The notes under the pieces are model-generated. The model did no database searches and had not been told where the DNA came from. It was given only the letters and a program-made list of their open reading frames with translations. From the NCBI GenBank assembly GCA_963788185.1, contig CAWBGE010000012.1, positions 124,001 through 188,000 on the forward strand: 64,000 nt of DNA. Reading direction: 5' to 3'. The translations under genes were made by a program, and so were the position numbers. Below are positions 44,314 through 53,142 of the stretch, one piece after another (position 1 is the first letter of the stretch; each line of letters opens with the position of its first letter). Origin of the DNA: CAIWHR01 sp963788185. GTDB taxonomy: Bacteria; Pseudomonadota; Gammaproteobacteria; Burkholderiales; Casimicrobiaceae.

Positions 44314-47223
44314 ATGGCCAATCCACCGCTCCACGATCCGCTCGGACCACCGCTGAACGGCCCGGGCACCGAGGTGCGCACAACCACCTGCTACATGTGC
44401 GCCTGCCGCTGCGGCATCCGCGTCCACCTGCGCGACGGCGAAGTCCGCTACATCGACGGCAATCCCGACCACCCGCTGAACAAGGGGATCATCTGCGCCA
44501 AGGGTGGTTCCGGGATCATGAAGCAGAAATCCCCGGCGCGGCTCACCAAGCCGCTCGTCCGTCGGCCTGGCAGCGAGCGCGGCGCCAACGACTTCATCGA
44601 AACGACCTGGGACGAGGCCTTCGCGCTGCTCGAGTCGCGGTTGCGCAAGCTGCGCGCCACCGATCCCAAGCGCTTCGCGCTGTTCACCGGCCGCGACCAG
44701 ATGCAGGCGCTCACCGGTCTCTTCGCGCGCCAGTTCGGCACGCCGAACTACGCCGCGCACGGCGGCTTCTGTTCGGTCAACATGGCCGCGGGGATGATCT
44801 ACACCATCGGCGGATCGTTCTGGGAGTTCGGCGGCCCCGACCTCGACCGGGCGCGGCTGTTCGTGATGATCGGCACCGCCGAGGATCACCATTCGAACCC
44901 GATGAAGGCGGCGCTGGGGGACTTCAAGCGCAACGGCGGCCGTTTCATCGCCATCAACCCCATCCGCACCGGCTACGCGGCCATCGCCGACGAATGGGTG
45001 CCGATCAAGCCGGGCACCGATGGCGCGCTGCTGCTGGCGATCATCCACGAGATCGTGCGCCTCGGACTGTACGACCGCCCCTTCCTCGCCCGCTACACCA
45101 ACGCCGGGCAGCTGGTGAATCAGGATTCACAGAGCGCGGATTTCGGCCTGATGGCGCGCAATGTCGAAGGCGACGTCGTCAATCCGCTGCGGCCGCACAA
45201 TTTCCTGTGGTGGGATCGCCACAGCCAACGGCCAGTGGCCGACCACAGCGAGGGTGCGGACCCGGCGCTGCTGGGCTCGTTCACGCTACCGGACAGCACG
45301 CCCGTCAAGCCCGCGTTCCAGCTGCTGGCCGAGCGCGTGGAGACGAACACGCCCGAATGGGCGGCCGGGATCACCGGCATTCCCGCAGCGACCATTCGCC
45401 GCCTTGCGCACGAGATCGGCATTGCCGCCCGCGACCAGAAGATCGAGTTGCCGATCGCCTGGACGGACTGGTGGGGCGAGAAGCACGACACGGTGACCGG
45501 CAACCCGGTCGCCTTTCACGCGATGCGGGGCCTCGCTGCACACTCCAATGGCTTCCAGGCCATCCGCGCGCTGGCGATCCTGATGTCGCTGCTGGGCACG
45601 ATCGATCGACCAGGGGGATTCCGCCATCGCGCGCCCTACCCGCGCGCGGTCCCGCCCAACGCCCGCCCGCCGAAGGGTCCGCAGGCGGTCAAGCCGAACA
45701 CGCCGCTCGACGGCGCGCCGCTGGGCTGGCCGGAGAGCCCCGACGATCTCTTCGTCGACGAACAGGGCGAGCCGGTGCGCATCGACAAGGGCTTTTCCTG
45801 GGAGTATCCGCTGTCCGCGCACGGTCTGATGCACAACGTCATCACCAATGCCTGGCGCGGCGACCCCTACCCGATCGACACGCTGCTGCTGTTCATGGCC
45901 AACATGGCGTGGAACTCCAGCATGAACACTTCCGCGGTGCGGCAGATGCTCACCGACCGCGGCGCGCAGGGCGAATACAAGATTCCGTTCATCGTCGTCT
46001 GCGACGCCTTCCAGTCGGAGACGACGGCCTTTGCCGATCTCATCCTGCCCGACACCACCTACCTCGAGCGCCACGACGCGATGTCGCTGCTCGACCGCCC
46101 GATCTCCGAGTTCGAAGGACCGGCCGACTCGGTCCGCGTTCCCGTGGTGCCGCCAACCGGCGACTGCAAGCCGTTCCAGGAGGTGCTGATCGAGCTCGCG
46201 GGCCGGCTGGGGTTTCCGGCCTTCGTCAACGCCGACGGCTCGCGCAAGTACCGCGACTATCCCGACTTCGTCGTCCGCTACGAGACCGCGCCGGGGTCCG
46301 GCATCGGGTTCCTTGCCGGGTGGCGCGGCAAGGACGGCGAGAAGTCCATGCGCGGCGAGCCGAATCCGAAGCAATGGGAGATGTACGCGCGGAACAACTG
46401 CGTGTTCCAGCACCACCTGCCGCCGTCGCTGCAGTACATGCGCAACTGGAATCGCGATTACCTGGCGTGGGCGCGCGAGATGGGACTGCGCCGCGACCTC
46501 GATCCCATCGTCATCCACCTGTACTCCGAGTTCCTGCAGCGCTTCCGCCTCGCGGCCGAGGGCAAGCGTCCGGGGCGGCAGCCCCCCGAGCGCCTGCGCG
46601 CGCGCGTCGCCGAGTTCTTCGATCCGCTGCCGTTCTGGTACGAGCCGCTCGAGTCGCAGCAAACGGACACCGCGCGCTATCCGCTGCGCGCGGTGACGCA
46701 GCGACCGATGGCGATGTACCATTCCTGGGACTCGCAGAATGCGTGGTTGCGGCAGATCCACGCGCACAACTACCTGATGGTGAATTCGCGCACCGCGCAG
46801 GCCGCCGGCATCGCCGACGGCGCGTGGATGTGGATCGAATCGCAATGGGGCAAGGTCCGTTGCCTGTGCCGGCACTCCGAGGCGGTCGAGCCGGGCACCG
46901 TGTGGACGTGGAACGCCATCGGCAAGGCCGCCGGCGCGTGGAACCTCGCACCCGACGCCAACGAGTCGCAGCAGGGCTTCCTGCTCAACCATCTCGTCTC
47001 CGAGGAATTGCGCATGCCCGATGGCCAGGGCCGGATGTCGAACTCCGATCCGATCACCGGCCAGGCCGCGTGGTACGACGTTCACGTGCGCATCTATCCG
47101 GCCGCCGACAGCGAAGCCCGGATCACCTCGCCGCAGTTCACGCCGCTCACGCCGCTTCCCGGACAGGTCGGAGCGGGCGCTTCGTGGCTCGCCTTTTTCG
47201 CCGGCGGCAAGGGCCGAAAATGA
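44314..47223 (+). CDS. soeA: Sulfite dehydrogenase (quinone) molybdoenzyme subunit SoeA
   Basis: SoeA is the molybdopterin catalytic subunit of the cytoplasm-facing SoeABC complex, which oxidises sulfite to sulfate and reduces quinone. The 969-residue product has the N-terminal [4Fe-4S] motif CYMCACRCGI...IICAKG and molybdopterin dinucleotide regions such as QAAGIADGAWMWIESQWG. There is no twin-arginine signal, which separates SoeA from exported homologues such as PsrA. It sits directly after the dsr operon. Confidence 0.92.
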   Translation: MANPPLHDPLGPPLNGPGTEVRTTTCYMCACRCGIRVHLRDGEVRYIDGNPDHPLNKGIICAKGGSGIMKQKSPARLTKPLVRRPGSERGANDFIETTWDEAFALLESRLRKLRATDPKRFALFTGRDQMQALTGLFARQFGTPNYAAHGGFCSVNMAAGMIYTIGGSFWEFGGPDLDRARLFVMIGTAEDHHSNPMKAALGDFKRNGGRFIAINPIRTGYAAIADEWVPIKPGTDGALLLAIIHEIVRLGLYDRPFLARYTNAGQLVNQDSQSADFGLMARNVEGDVVNPLRPHNFLWWDRHSQRPVADHSEGADPALLGSFTLPDSTPVKPAFQLLAERVETNTPEWAAGITGIPAATIRRLAHEIGIAARDQKIELPIAWTDWWGEKHDTVTGNPVAFHAMRGLAAHSNGFQAIRALAILMSLLGTIDRPGGFRHRAPYPRAVPPNARPPKGPQAVKPNTPLDGAPLGWPESPDDLFVDEQGEPVRIDKGFSWEYPLSAHGLMHNVITNAWRGDPYPIDTLLLFMANMAWNSSMNTSAVRQMLTDRGAQGEYKIPFIVVCDAFQSETTAFADLILPDTTYLERHDAMSLLDRPISEFEGPADSVRVPVVPPTGDCKPFQEVLIELAGRLGFPAFVNADGSRKYRDYPDFVVRYETAPGSGIGFLAGWRGKDGEKSMRGEPNPKQWEMYARNNCVFQHHLPPSLQYMRNWNRDYLAWAREMGLRRDLDPIVIHLYSEFLQRFRLAAEGKRPGRQPPERLRARVAEFFDPLPFWYEPLESQQTDTARYPLRAVTQRPMAMYHSWDSQNAWLRQIHAHNYLMVNSRTAQAAGIADGAWMWIESQWGKVRCLCRHSEAVEPGTVWTWNAIGKAAGAWNLAPDANESQQGFLLNHLVSEELRMPDGQGRMSNSDPITGQAAWYDVHVRIYPAADSEARITSPQFTPLTPLPGQVGAGASWLAFFAGGKGRK

Positions 47224-47948
47224 CCCAGCTCGCCCTGGTCATCGACCTCAACGTCTGCGTCGGCTGCCACGCCTGCGTGACCAATTGCAAGCAGTGGAAC
47301 ACCTCGGGCGCCGCGGGGCCGCTCGCCGATCTCAATGCGTACGGTGCCGATCCGACGGGCACGTTCTTCAACCGCGTCCAGACCTTCGAGGTCGGCGAGT
47401 ACCCGGATACACAAACGGTGCACTTCCCGAAGTCCTGCCTGCACTGCGAGGACCCGCCCTGCGTGCCGGTGTGCCCGACCGGCGCGAGTTACAAGCGCGC
47501 CGAGGACGGGATCGTGCTCGTCGACTACGACAAGTGCATCGGCTGCAACTACTGCGCCTGGGCCTGCCCGTACGGAGTGCGCGAACTCGACGCAAAGCGC
47601 CGGGTGATGACCAAGTGCACGCTCTGCATCGACCGCATCTACGACGCGAGCCTGTCCGAGCGCGACCGCAAGCCATCCTGCGTGCTCGCCTGTCCGACCG
47701 GCGCGCGCATCTACGGCGATATCCACGACCCGTCGTCGGAAGCTGCAACGGCGATCCGGGAGCGCGGCGGCTATGCGCTGATGCCCGAGCAGGGCACGCG
47801 CCCCGCCAACCACTACCTGCCCCGGCGCAAGACCGCGCTCAAGGTCCGGGAGGAGGATCTCGTTCGCGCCGACAATCCGCGGAAGATAGACGGCGCGCTG
47901 CCGCGAAGGGAATTTCCCGGCGACGCGACCGAGGACTTCGCCACTTGA
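47220..47948 (+). CDS. soeB: SoeB, iron-sulfur electron-transfer subunit
   Basis: SoeB carries four iron-sulfur clusters between SoeA and SoeC. The 242-residue product has four cysteine sets: CVGCHACVTNCKQWN, CLHCEDPPCVPVCP, CIGCNYCAWACP and CTLCIDR with a later CVLACP. Its ATG overlaps the soeA stop (ATGA). There is no signal peptide, matching a cytoplasmic location. Confidence 0.93.
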   Translation: MTQLALVIDLNVCVGCHACVTNCKQWNTSGAAGPLADLNAYGADPTGTFFNRVQTFEVGEYPDTQTVHFPKSCLHCEDPPCVPVCPTGASYKRAEDGIVLVDYDKCIGCNYCAWACPYGVRELDAKRRVMTKCTLCIDRIYDASLSERDRKPSCVLACPTGARIYGDIHDPSSEAATAIRERGGYALMPEQGTRPANHYLPRRKTALKVREEDLVRADNPRKIDGALPRREFPGDATEDFAT

Positions 47949-47989
47949 GCACCACAACCCTGCCCGCTTACGCACTGTACTGACCGCCC

Positions 47990-48922
47990 ATGCATCCCGC
48001 GTTCTCCGTCCTGTTCCTGACCACGCTGCTCGGTGCCGGACAGGGACTGTTCCTCGCGTTGTTCGCCGCCGAACTCGCGGGGCGGGCCGGACTCGGTCCG
48101 TCGCCGGAACCCCAGTTCCTCGCCGTCGGTGGGGGCGTCGCACTGGTCCTGACGGGCCTCGGACTCGTCGCCTCGGTGTTCCATCTCGGTCGCCCCGAGC
48201 GCGGCTGGCGCGCGGCATCGCGCTGGCGGACGTCGTGGCTGTCGCGCGAGGTCATCGCCCTGCCGCTGTTCATGGGCGGCGTCTTCTGCTGGACGGCGTC
48301 GCGGTTCGTCATCCCGCAGTTCACTCTCGCGCTGGGTGCGGCCACCGCGATCGCATGCGTCGCGCTCTTCATCTGCACGGCAATGATCTACGCATCGCTG
48401 CGGCTGCTGCAGGAGTGGGCGACCCCGCTGACGCCGGTCAATTACCTGCTGCTGGGTTGCGCGTCGGGCACGATGCTCGCCGCCGCCTACGCGGCGCTGC
48501 AGGGTTCGTCGCTCGCGCCGGCGTTCGCCGTCGCCGCGTTCGCGTTGACGCTGGGGGGAGCGCTCACCCGCATCGCGTCGCTGCTGCGCAATCGGTCGCT
48601 GCGACCGCGCACCACGCCGCAGTCGGCAATCGGCGTTCCGCATCCTCGCATCAAGCAGGTTTCGCAGGGCCTGATGGGCGGCTCGTTCAACACCCGCGAG
48701 TTCTTCCATGGCGCCACGCCGCAAAAGATGCGGGCGATCAAGTGGGGATTCCTTTTGCTCGCGTTTGTGCTGCCGCTGATCCTGCTCTGCCTGCCGGCCG
48801 TGTCGTCGCCGGTGCTGGTGGCGGCCTTCGTCATCCAGTACCTCGGGCTCCTCGCCGAGCGCTGGTATTTCTTTGCCGAAGCGAACCACCCGCAGAACCT
48901 CTACTACCAGGCAATCTCCTGA
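47990..48922 (+). CDS. soeC: SoeC, DmsC-like membrane anchor
   Basis: SoeC is the membrane anchor that passes electrons to quinone. The 310-residue DmsC-type protein has about eight hydrophobic segments (VLFLTTLLGAGQGLFLALFA; VNYLLLGCASGTMLAAAYA) and the motif VFHLGRPERGWRA. Its stop overlaps the ATG of the downstream exporter gene (TGATG). Confidence 0.92.
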   Translation: MHPAFSVLFLTTLLGAGQGLFLALFAAELAGRAGLGPSPEPQFLAVGGGVALVLTGLGLVASVFHLGRPERGWRAASRWRTSWLSREVIALPLFMGGVFCWTASRFVIPQFTLALGAATAIACVALFICTAMIYASLRLLQEWATPLTPVNYLLLGCASGTMLAAAYAALQGSSLAPAFAVAAFALTLGGALTRIASLLRNRSLRPRTTPQSAIGVPHPRIKQVSQGLMGGSFNTREFFHGATPQKMRAIKWGFLLLAFVLPLILLCLPAVSSPVLVAAFVIQYLGLLAERWYFFAEANHPQNLYYQAIS

Positions 48923-49869
48923 TGCGCTTGCGCCGATCGCCTTTCGCGGCCCTCATCCTGGCCCTGACCCTGGCGATCGGCGTGACCGACGTCTTTGCCG
49001 CCGACGCCGCCGCAACCGCGGCAGTCGCCTGGTGGGTGTGGCCACTCGCGCTGTTCGGCGTCTGCTTTTTTCTCGGCATTGTCGCCATCCCCGCCGGCGT
49101 CGGCGGCGGCGTGCTGTTCGTACCCATCGTCAGCGGCTTCTTTCCCTTCCACCTCGACTTCGTCCGTGGCGCGGGCCTGCTGGTCGCGCTCGCCAGCGCG
49201 CTTGCCGCCGGCCCCAACCTGCTGAGGAGCGGGCTCGCCGACCTGCGCCTCGCCTTGCCGCTGGCGCTCCTCGCGTCGGCAAGTTCGATCGTCGGCGCGC
49301 TGCTGGGCCTTGCCCTGCCGGCGAATGTCGTGCAGACCGCGCTGGGCGCCACCATACTGGCGATCGTCACGCTGATGGCGCTGGCGAAGAAGTCCGAACT
49401 GCCCGACGTCGCCGCGCCCGATAGGCTCTCGGCCGCGTTGCGCATGCATGGCGTATTCCACGACGCCGCCAGCGGCCGCGACATCGCTTGGCAGGTGCAC
49501 CGGACACCGCTGGGATTGCTGCTGTTCACCATCATCGGGGTCCTCGCCGGCATGTTCGGCCTGGGCGCCGGCTGGGCCAACGTTCCCGCGTTGAACCTGG
49601 TGATGGGTGCACCGCTCAAGGTATCTGCCGGAACGTCGAGCTTCATCCTTTCGCTGGTCGATTCGGCGGCGGCCTGGGTCTATCTCAACAAGGGCGCCGT
49701 GCTCGCCATCGTGGCAGTGCCCTCGGTCATCGGCATGATGCTGGGCGCGCGCATCGGTGCGCGGCTGCTCGGTGTGATGAAAGCGTCGAGCCTGCGCCGG
49801 ATGGTGCTGGCACTGCTGTTCTTCGCGGGTGTGCGCGCCCTGCTGAAGGGCCTGGAAGTCTGGAACTGA
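48922..49869 (+). CDS. TauE/SafE-family sulfite/sulfonate exporter
   Basis: This 315-residue membrane protein has an N-terminal signal-like segment and the duplicated TauE/SafE core (FFLGIVAIPAGVGGGVLFVPI and IGVLAGMFGLGAGWANVPAL). Family members export sulfite, sulfoacetate or related anions. Its overlap with soeC suggests removal of sulfite or sulfate during sulfur oxidation. Confidence 0.9.
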   Translation: MRLRRSPFAALILALTLAIGVTDVFAADAAATAAVAWWVWPLALFGVCFFLGIVAIPAGVGGGVLFVPIVSGFFPFHLDFVRGAGLLVALASALAAGPNLLRSGLADLRLALPLALLASASSIVGALLGLALPANVVQTALGATILAIVTLMALAKKSELPDVAAPDRLSAALRMHGVFHDAASGRDIAWQVHRTPLGLLLFTIIGVLAGMFGLGAGWANVPALNLVMGAPLKVSAGTSSFILSLVDSAAAWVYLNKGAVLAIVAVPSVIGMMLGARIGARLLGVMKASSLRRMVLALLFFAGVRALLKGLEVWN

Positions 49870-49873
49870 CGGC

Positions 49874-50299
49874 ATGATGACCCCGCCACGCACCGACGAA
49901 CCGATTGCCGACGAGCAGTTGCGCTATGCGCGCTGGCTGGACTGGAGCGCCAAGGCGGGCCTCGTAGCGCTGATCGTCGGCTTCGGCGCCTACGCAACCG
50001 GCCTGTTGCCGGCACAGGTGCCCTTCGACCGCATGCCGGAGATGCTCGCCTTGCCGCTGGACCGCTATCTGGTCGCCACCGGCACGCCGACGGGATGGGC
50101 ATGGACCACGCTGCTGTCCCGTGGCGAGTTCGCGAGCCTGGTCGGGATCGCCATGCTCGCCGGCTGCTCGGCACTTTGCCTGCTGGCGATCATTCCGCTG
50201 TACCTGCGTCGACGCGACTTCGTCTATGCGATTGCCTGCGTCCTCGAAATCGGCGTGCTGGTGCTCGCCGCCTCCGGCATCCTGACCTCCGGCCATTGA
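49874..50299 (+). CDS. Small membrane protein in the soe operon
   Basis: This 141-residue protein has three clear hydrophobic segments (GLVALIVGFGAYATGLLP, FASLVGIAMLAGCSALCLLAI and FVYAIACVLEIGVLVLAASGIL) and a charged N-terminus. I do not recognise a characterised family. It starts four bases after the TauE-like gene and seven bases before the UspA gene, so it probably helps the exporter or complex. Confidence 0.7.
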   Translation: MMTPPRTDEPIADEQLRYARWLDWSAKAGLVALIVGFGAYATGLLPAQVPFDRMPEMLALPLDRYLVATGTPTGWAWTTLLSRGEFASLVGIAMLAGCSALCLLAIIPLYLRRRDFVYAIACVLEIGVLVLAASGILTSGH

Positions 50300-50306
50300 C
50301 CGCGCC

Positions 50307-51140
50307 ATGACCGACCATCCCTTCGCGCGAATTCTGCTGGCCACCGAGCACACCGAGTTCGACGTTGGCGCCGAGCGGGTCGCGTTCGAGCTCGCCCGTC
50401 GCTGCGGCGTCCCGCTCGCCGTGGTCATCCCCCTCGAGAGCAACCCGGAGTTCGAGGCGGCTGCGCCCGAGCGCGCCCTGAGCGTGGAAAACGCCGTGCA
50501 TGCCAGGAGCGACGAACTGTGCGCCGCAGCCCGCGCCGCAGCGGTCGCCATCGATATCAGAGTCCGCCGCGGCGAAGAACCCTTTCGCGAAATCGTCGCC
50601 GAGGCGCGCGCGCGCGGAACGGACCTGATCGTCGCTCGCCGTCGCGGCAAGCGCGGTTTCCTCGCCCGGATGATGGTCGGCGAGATGATCGGCAACGTCG
50701 TTCGCGAAGCGCCGTGCAGCGTGCTGCTCGTTCCGCGGGCCTGCCGGATGTGGACAAAGCGGATCCTGGTCGCCGTCGACGATTCAGCCTCGGCGGCCAG
50801 CGTCGTCGCCACGGCAAACCGCGTGGCCGCCGGCTGCGGGCTGCCGCTGGTCGTCGCCAGCGTCGCGGCGCACGATACCGCGTCGGCACGTTCGAAGGCC
50901 GACTCCGCAATCGCCGGCGCGCTGCATGCGATTCGCGGCTCGGGTTCGGAAGCCGAAGGCCGCGTCGCCTTCGGGCCTGCGGCCGAGCGCATCGCGTCGC
51001 TCGCCCGGGAAGCCAGCGCCGAGCTCATCATCGTCGGTCGCGGCGGCGGCCATTCGTCGTTCACGCGGCTGGTTTTCGGCAGCACCGCGAAGAGGATCGC
51101 GGGCCTCGCCGATTGCCCGGTGCTGCTGGTGGTTCCGTGA
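50307..51140 (+). CDS. Tandem universal stress protein
   Basis: This 277-residue protein has two UspA domains. The first starts RILLATEHTEFDVGAERVAF and contains GTDLIVARRRGKRGFLARMMVGEMIGNVV. The second starts RILVAVDDSASAASVV and ends LIIVGRGGG...GSTAKRIAGLADCPVLLV with the nucleotide-binding glycine motif. It is last in the soe transcript and convergent with the SQR-like gene. Confidence 0.9.
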   Translation: MTDHPFARILLATEHTEFDVGAERVAFELARRCGVPLAVVIPLESNPEFEAAAPERALSVENAVHARSDELCAAARAAAVAIDIRVRRGEEPFREIVAEARARGTDLIVARRRGKRGFLARMMVGEMIGNVVREAPCSVLLVPRACRMWTKRILVAVDDSASAASVVATANRVAAGCGLPLVVASVAAHDTASARSKADSAIAGALHAIRGSGSEAEGRVAFGPAAERIASLAREASAELIIVGRGGGHSSFTRLVFGSTAKRIAGLADCPVLLVVP

Positions 51141-51186
51141 GTGCGGGGCGCCTCGTCGGTTGACGGGCATCCCGCGACCTCTGCAC

Positions 51187-52452
51187 CTACGGAGGCGCGT
51201 GCGGTCCCAGCACCTGCATGTGCTTGCCGCGGGTGCTCATCCGCGAACCCACCAGCGGGATGGCGTGGCCCGGCAGCAGCACATGCCAGTAGATCGGCTT
51301 GAAAGCGAGTTTGCCGAAGTGGTTCAGCCGTGATTCCGCCAGCAGCGTCATCGGGCCGATCACCGGCAGCGGAAACCTGCCGGGTACCGGCTGGATGTCG
51401 TAATTGAAGTCCACCAGGATCGCCTTGCCGAAGCCGGTCTCGATGAAGCAGTTGGCGTGGCCGTCGGCCAGCGGCGCAGACTCCTTGCCGGCGATCTCCC
51501 GCAGCAGGTTATGCACGACGACCTCGGCCTGGAAGTGCGCGACCGAGCCGGCTTTCGACGTCGGCACGTTGGTGTTGTCGCCGAGCAGAAACACGCGCTC
51601 GGCCTTCTTCGACTTCAAAGTGTGCTTGTCGGTCAGCCCGAAGCCGAGGCCGTCGCCGAGTCCGGCCGCGTCGATCAGATCCGAGCCCTCGTGCGGCGGG
51701 ATCGTGACCAGCAGGTCGTAGGGCACGGTCTTGCCGCCGGAAGTGGCGACCGCCTTGTCGGAGACGGCGAGCAGTGGCGCGTCGGCCACCACCTCGACGC
51801 CCTTGGCGACCAGCATGCCGGTCAGCATCTCGTTGCATAGCGGCTTGGTGAACGCGCCGTTCAGCGGCGTCATCAAGGTCAACCTGGTACGCGAACGGAT
51901 GCCCCGCTGCGCCAGGTATTCGTCGACCAGGCAGACGAACTCCAGCGGCGCCACCGGACACTTGATGGGCATCTCGGCGATGTCGACCAGAAGATCGCCA
52001 CCTTCGAACCTCTCCAGCGCATCGGCCAGCTTCATGGCGCTGTCGGGCGTGTAGAAGCCATGCGCACGCGTGCCCCAGCGCTCGGGCAGGCCGTCGATCG
52101 CATCGGGAGTCGTCCGACAACCGAGCGCCAGCACCAGCCAGTCATAGCCGTGGTTGCCCTTGTCAGTGGTCACCGTGCGCGCCTTCGGGTCGATCGCGGT
52201 GACGGTCTCGCAGCGATAGTCGACGCCGGGGCCGACCAAATCGGAGTTCCGTCGCTGGATGTCGGCAAGGCTGCGGTAGCCCGGCTTGCGAAACGGCAGG
52301 AACAGCAGCCCGGGCTGGTACGTGTGCAGCGGCGAATTGCCGATCAGCCGCACGTTGACTTCAACACCCTTGCGCCGCGCCTCTTTGCGCAGAAGATTGG
52401 ATACGACCAATCCGCCCGTACCGTCGCCCAGAACGAGCACGTTGATTGCCAT
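51187..52452 (-). CDS. Sulfide:quinone oxidoreductase-like flavoprotein
   Basis: This 421-residue flavoprotein has the FAD motif VLGDGTGGLVVSNLLRKEA and resembles SQR and other NADH dehydrogenase/SQR-type enzymes. Candidate redox cysteines are C165 (MPIKCPVAPLEF) and C335 (GHANCFIETG), near the positions of the two conserved SQR cysteines, with C112 as a third. It would oxidise sulfide or another thiol substrate and reduce quinone at the membrane. It is the last gene of the GlpABC-like operon. The SQR subtype is uncertain. Confidence 0.75.
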   Translation of the reverse strand: MAINVLVLGDGTGGLVVSNLLRKEARRKGVEVNVRLIGNSPLHTYQPGLLFLPFRKPGYRSLADIQRRNSDLVGPGVDYRCETVTAIDPKARTVTTDKGNHGYDWLVLALGCRTTPDAIDGLPERWGTRAHGFYTPDSAMKLADALERFEGGDLLVDIAEMPIKCPVAPLEFVCLVDEYLAQRGIRSRTRLTLMTPLNGAFTKPLCNEMLTGMLVAKGVEVVADAPLLAVSDKAVATSGGKTVPYDLLVTIPPHEGSDLIDAAGLGDGLGFGLTDKHTLKSKKAERVFLLGDNTNVPTSKAGSVAHFQAEVVVHNLLREIAGKESAPLADGHANCFIETGFGKAILVDFNYDIQPVPGRFPLPVIGPMTLLAESRLNHFGKLAFKPIYWHVLLPGHAIPLVGSRMSTRGKHMQVLGPHAPP

Positions 52453-52494
52453 CGGCGTTCCTCCGTTTGCTCCGAGTCCCGCGTCGATGCTGCG

Positions 52495-53142
52495 CTACCA
52501 GAGAACCTGCACGCGGCCGCGCTCGATCCGATGCGGCAGCAGCGTCAGTGGCACGTCGCCCTTTGCCACGCAACGCCCCGACTCGATGTCAAACGACCAC
52601 TCGTGCTTGGGGCAGGTGAGCCGCGTCCCCTGGAGCGCCAGATGCGGGATGTCGGTCGACTGGTGCGGGCAGATGCTGTCGTAGACTCTCACCGTCGCAC
52701 CACGGCGGAAAATAAACAGCCCCCGTCCGTCACAGCTTGCGCGTACCGCGCTGCCGTCGATCAGCGCCGCCTCGGCAATCACGTCGTGCCAGATCGGATC
52801 GGGCCTGCTATCCGGCTCGCCGCCGGCAAGGCGGTCCAGCGCGAACTCCGGCAGGTTCATCTTCAGGATCACGTCGACCGCCCAGACGATCTTGGCCAGT
52901 CCCAGCGCGGGGAACGCCATCAGCAGGGCGTCGATGATCTCGTCGGCTGAAGCGCCCTCACGCAACGCGCGCTTCAGATACTGGCGCAGCCCGTTCTCGG
53001 TCTGCGCATGCACCTTGGTGATGACCGAGATCAAGTTTCGCGTCTTGGGATCGAGGCGTTTTCCGGCGCCCTTCAGAAACGCGAAATAGGCGGTCATCTC
53101 CTGTGGACGAGCCGTGACGAGATAGGTGAGTGCATCGCTCAT
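52495..53142 (-). CDS. Fusion of CMD/AhpD-like and Rieske domains
   Basis: Residues 1-105 resemble a carboxymuconolactone decarboxylase/AhpD domain (RNLISVITKVHAQTENGLR, GASADEIIDALL) but lack its redox cysteines. Residues 115-215 are a Rieske [2Fe-2S] domain with C158-H160 (ICPHQS) and C177/H180 (LTCPKHEW). The ATG overlaps the glpB-like stop (ATGA), so the protein likely carries electrons to or from the flavoproteins of this operon. I know no characterised protein with this pairing. Confidence 0.78.
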   Translation of the reverse strand: MSDALTYLVTARPQEMTAYFAFLKGAGKRLDPKTRNLISVITKVHAQTENGLRQYLKRALREGASADEIIDALLMAFPALGLAKIVWAVDVILKMNLPEFALDRLAGGEPDSRPDPIWHDVIAEAALIDGSAVRASCDGRGLFIFRRGATVRVYDSICPHQSTDIPHLALQGTRLTCPKHEWSFDIESGRCVAKGDVPLTLLPHRIERGRVQVLW

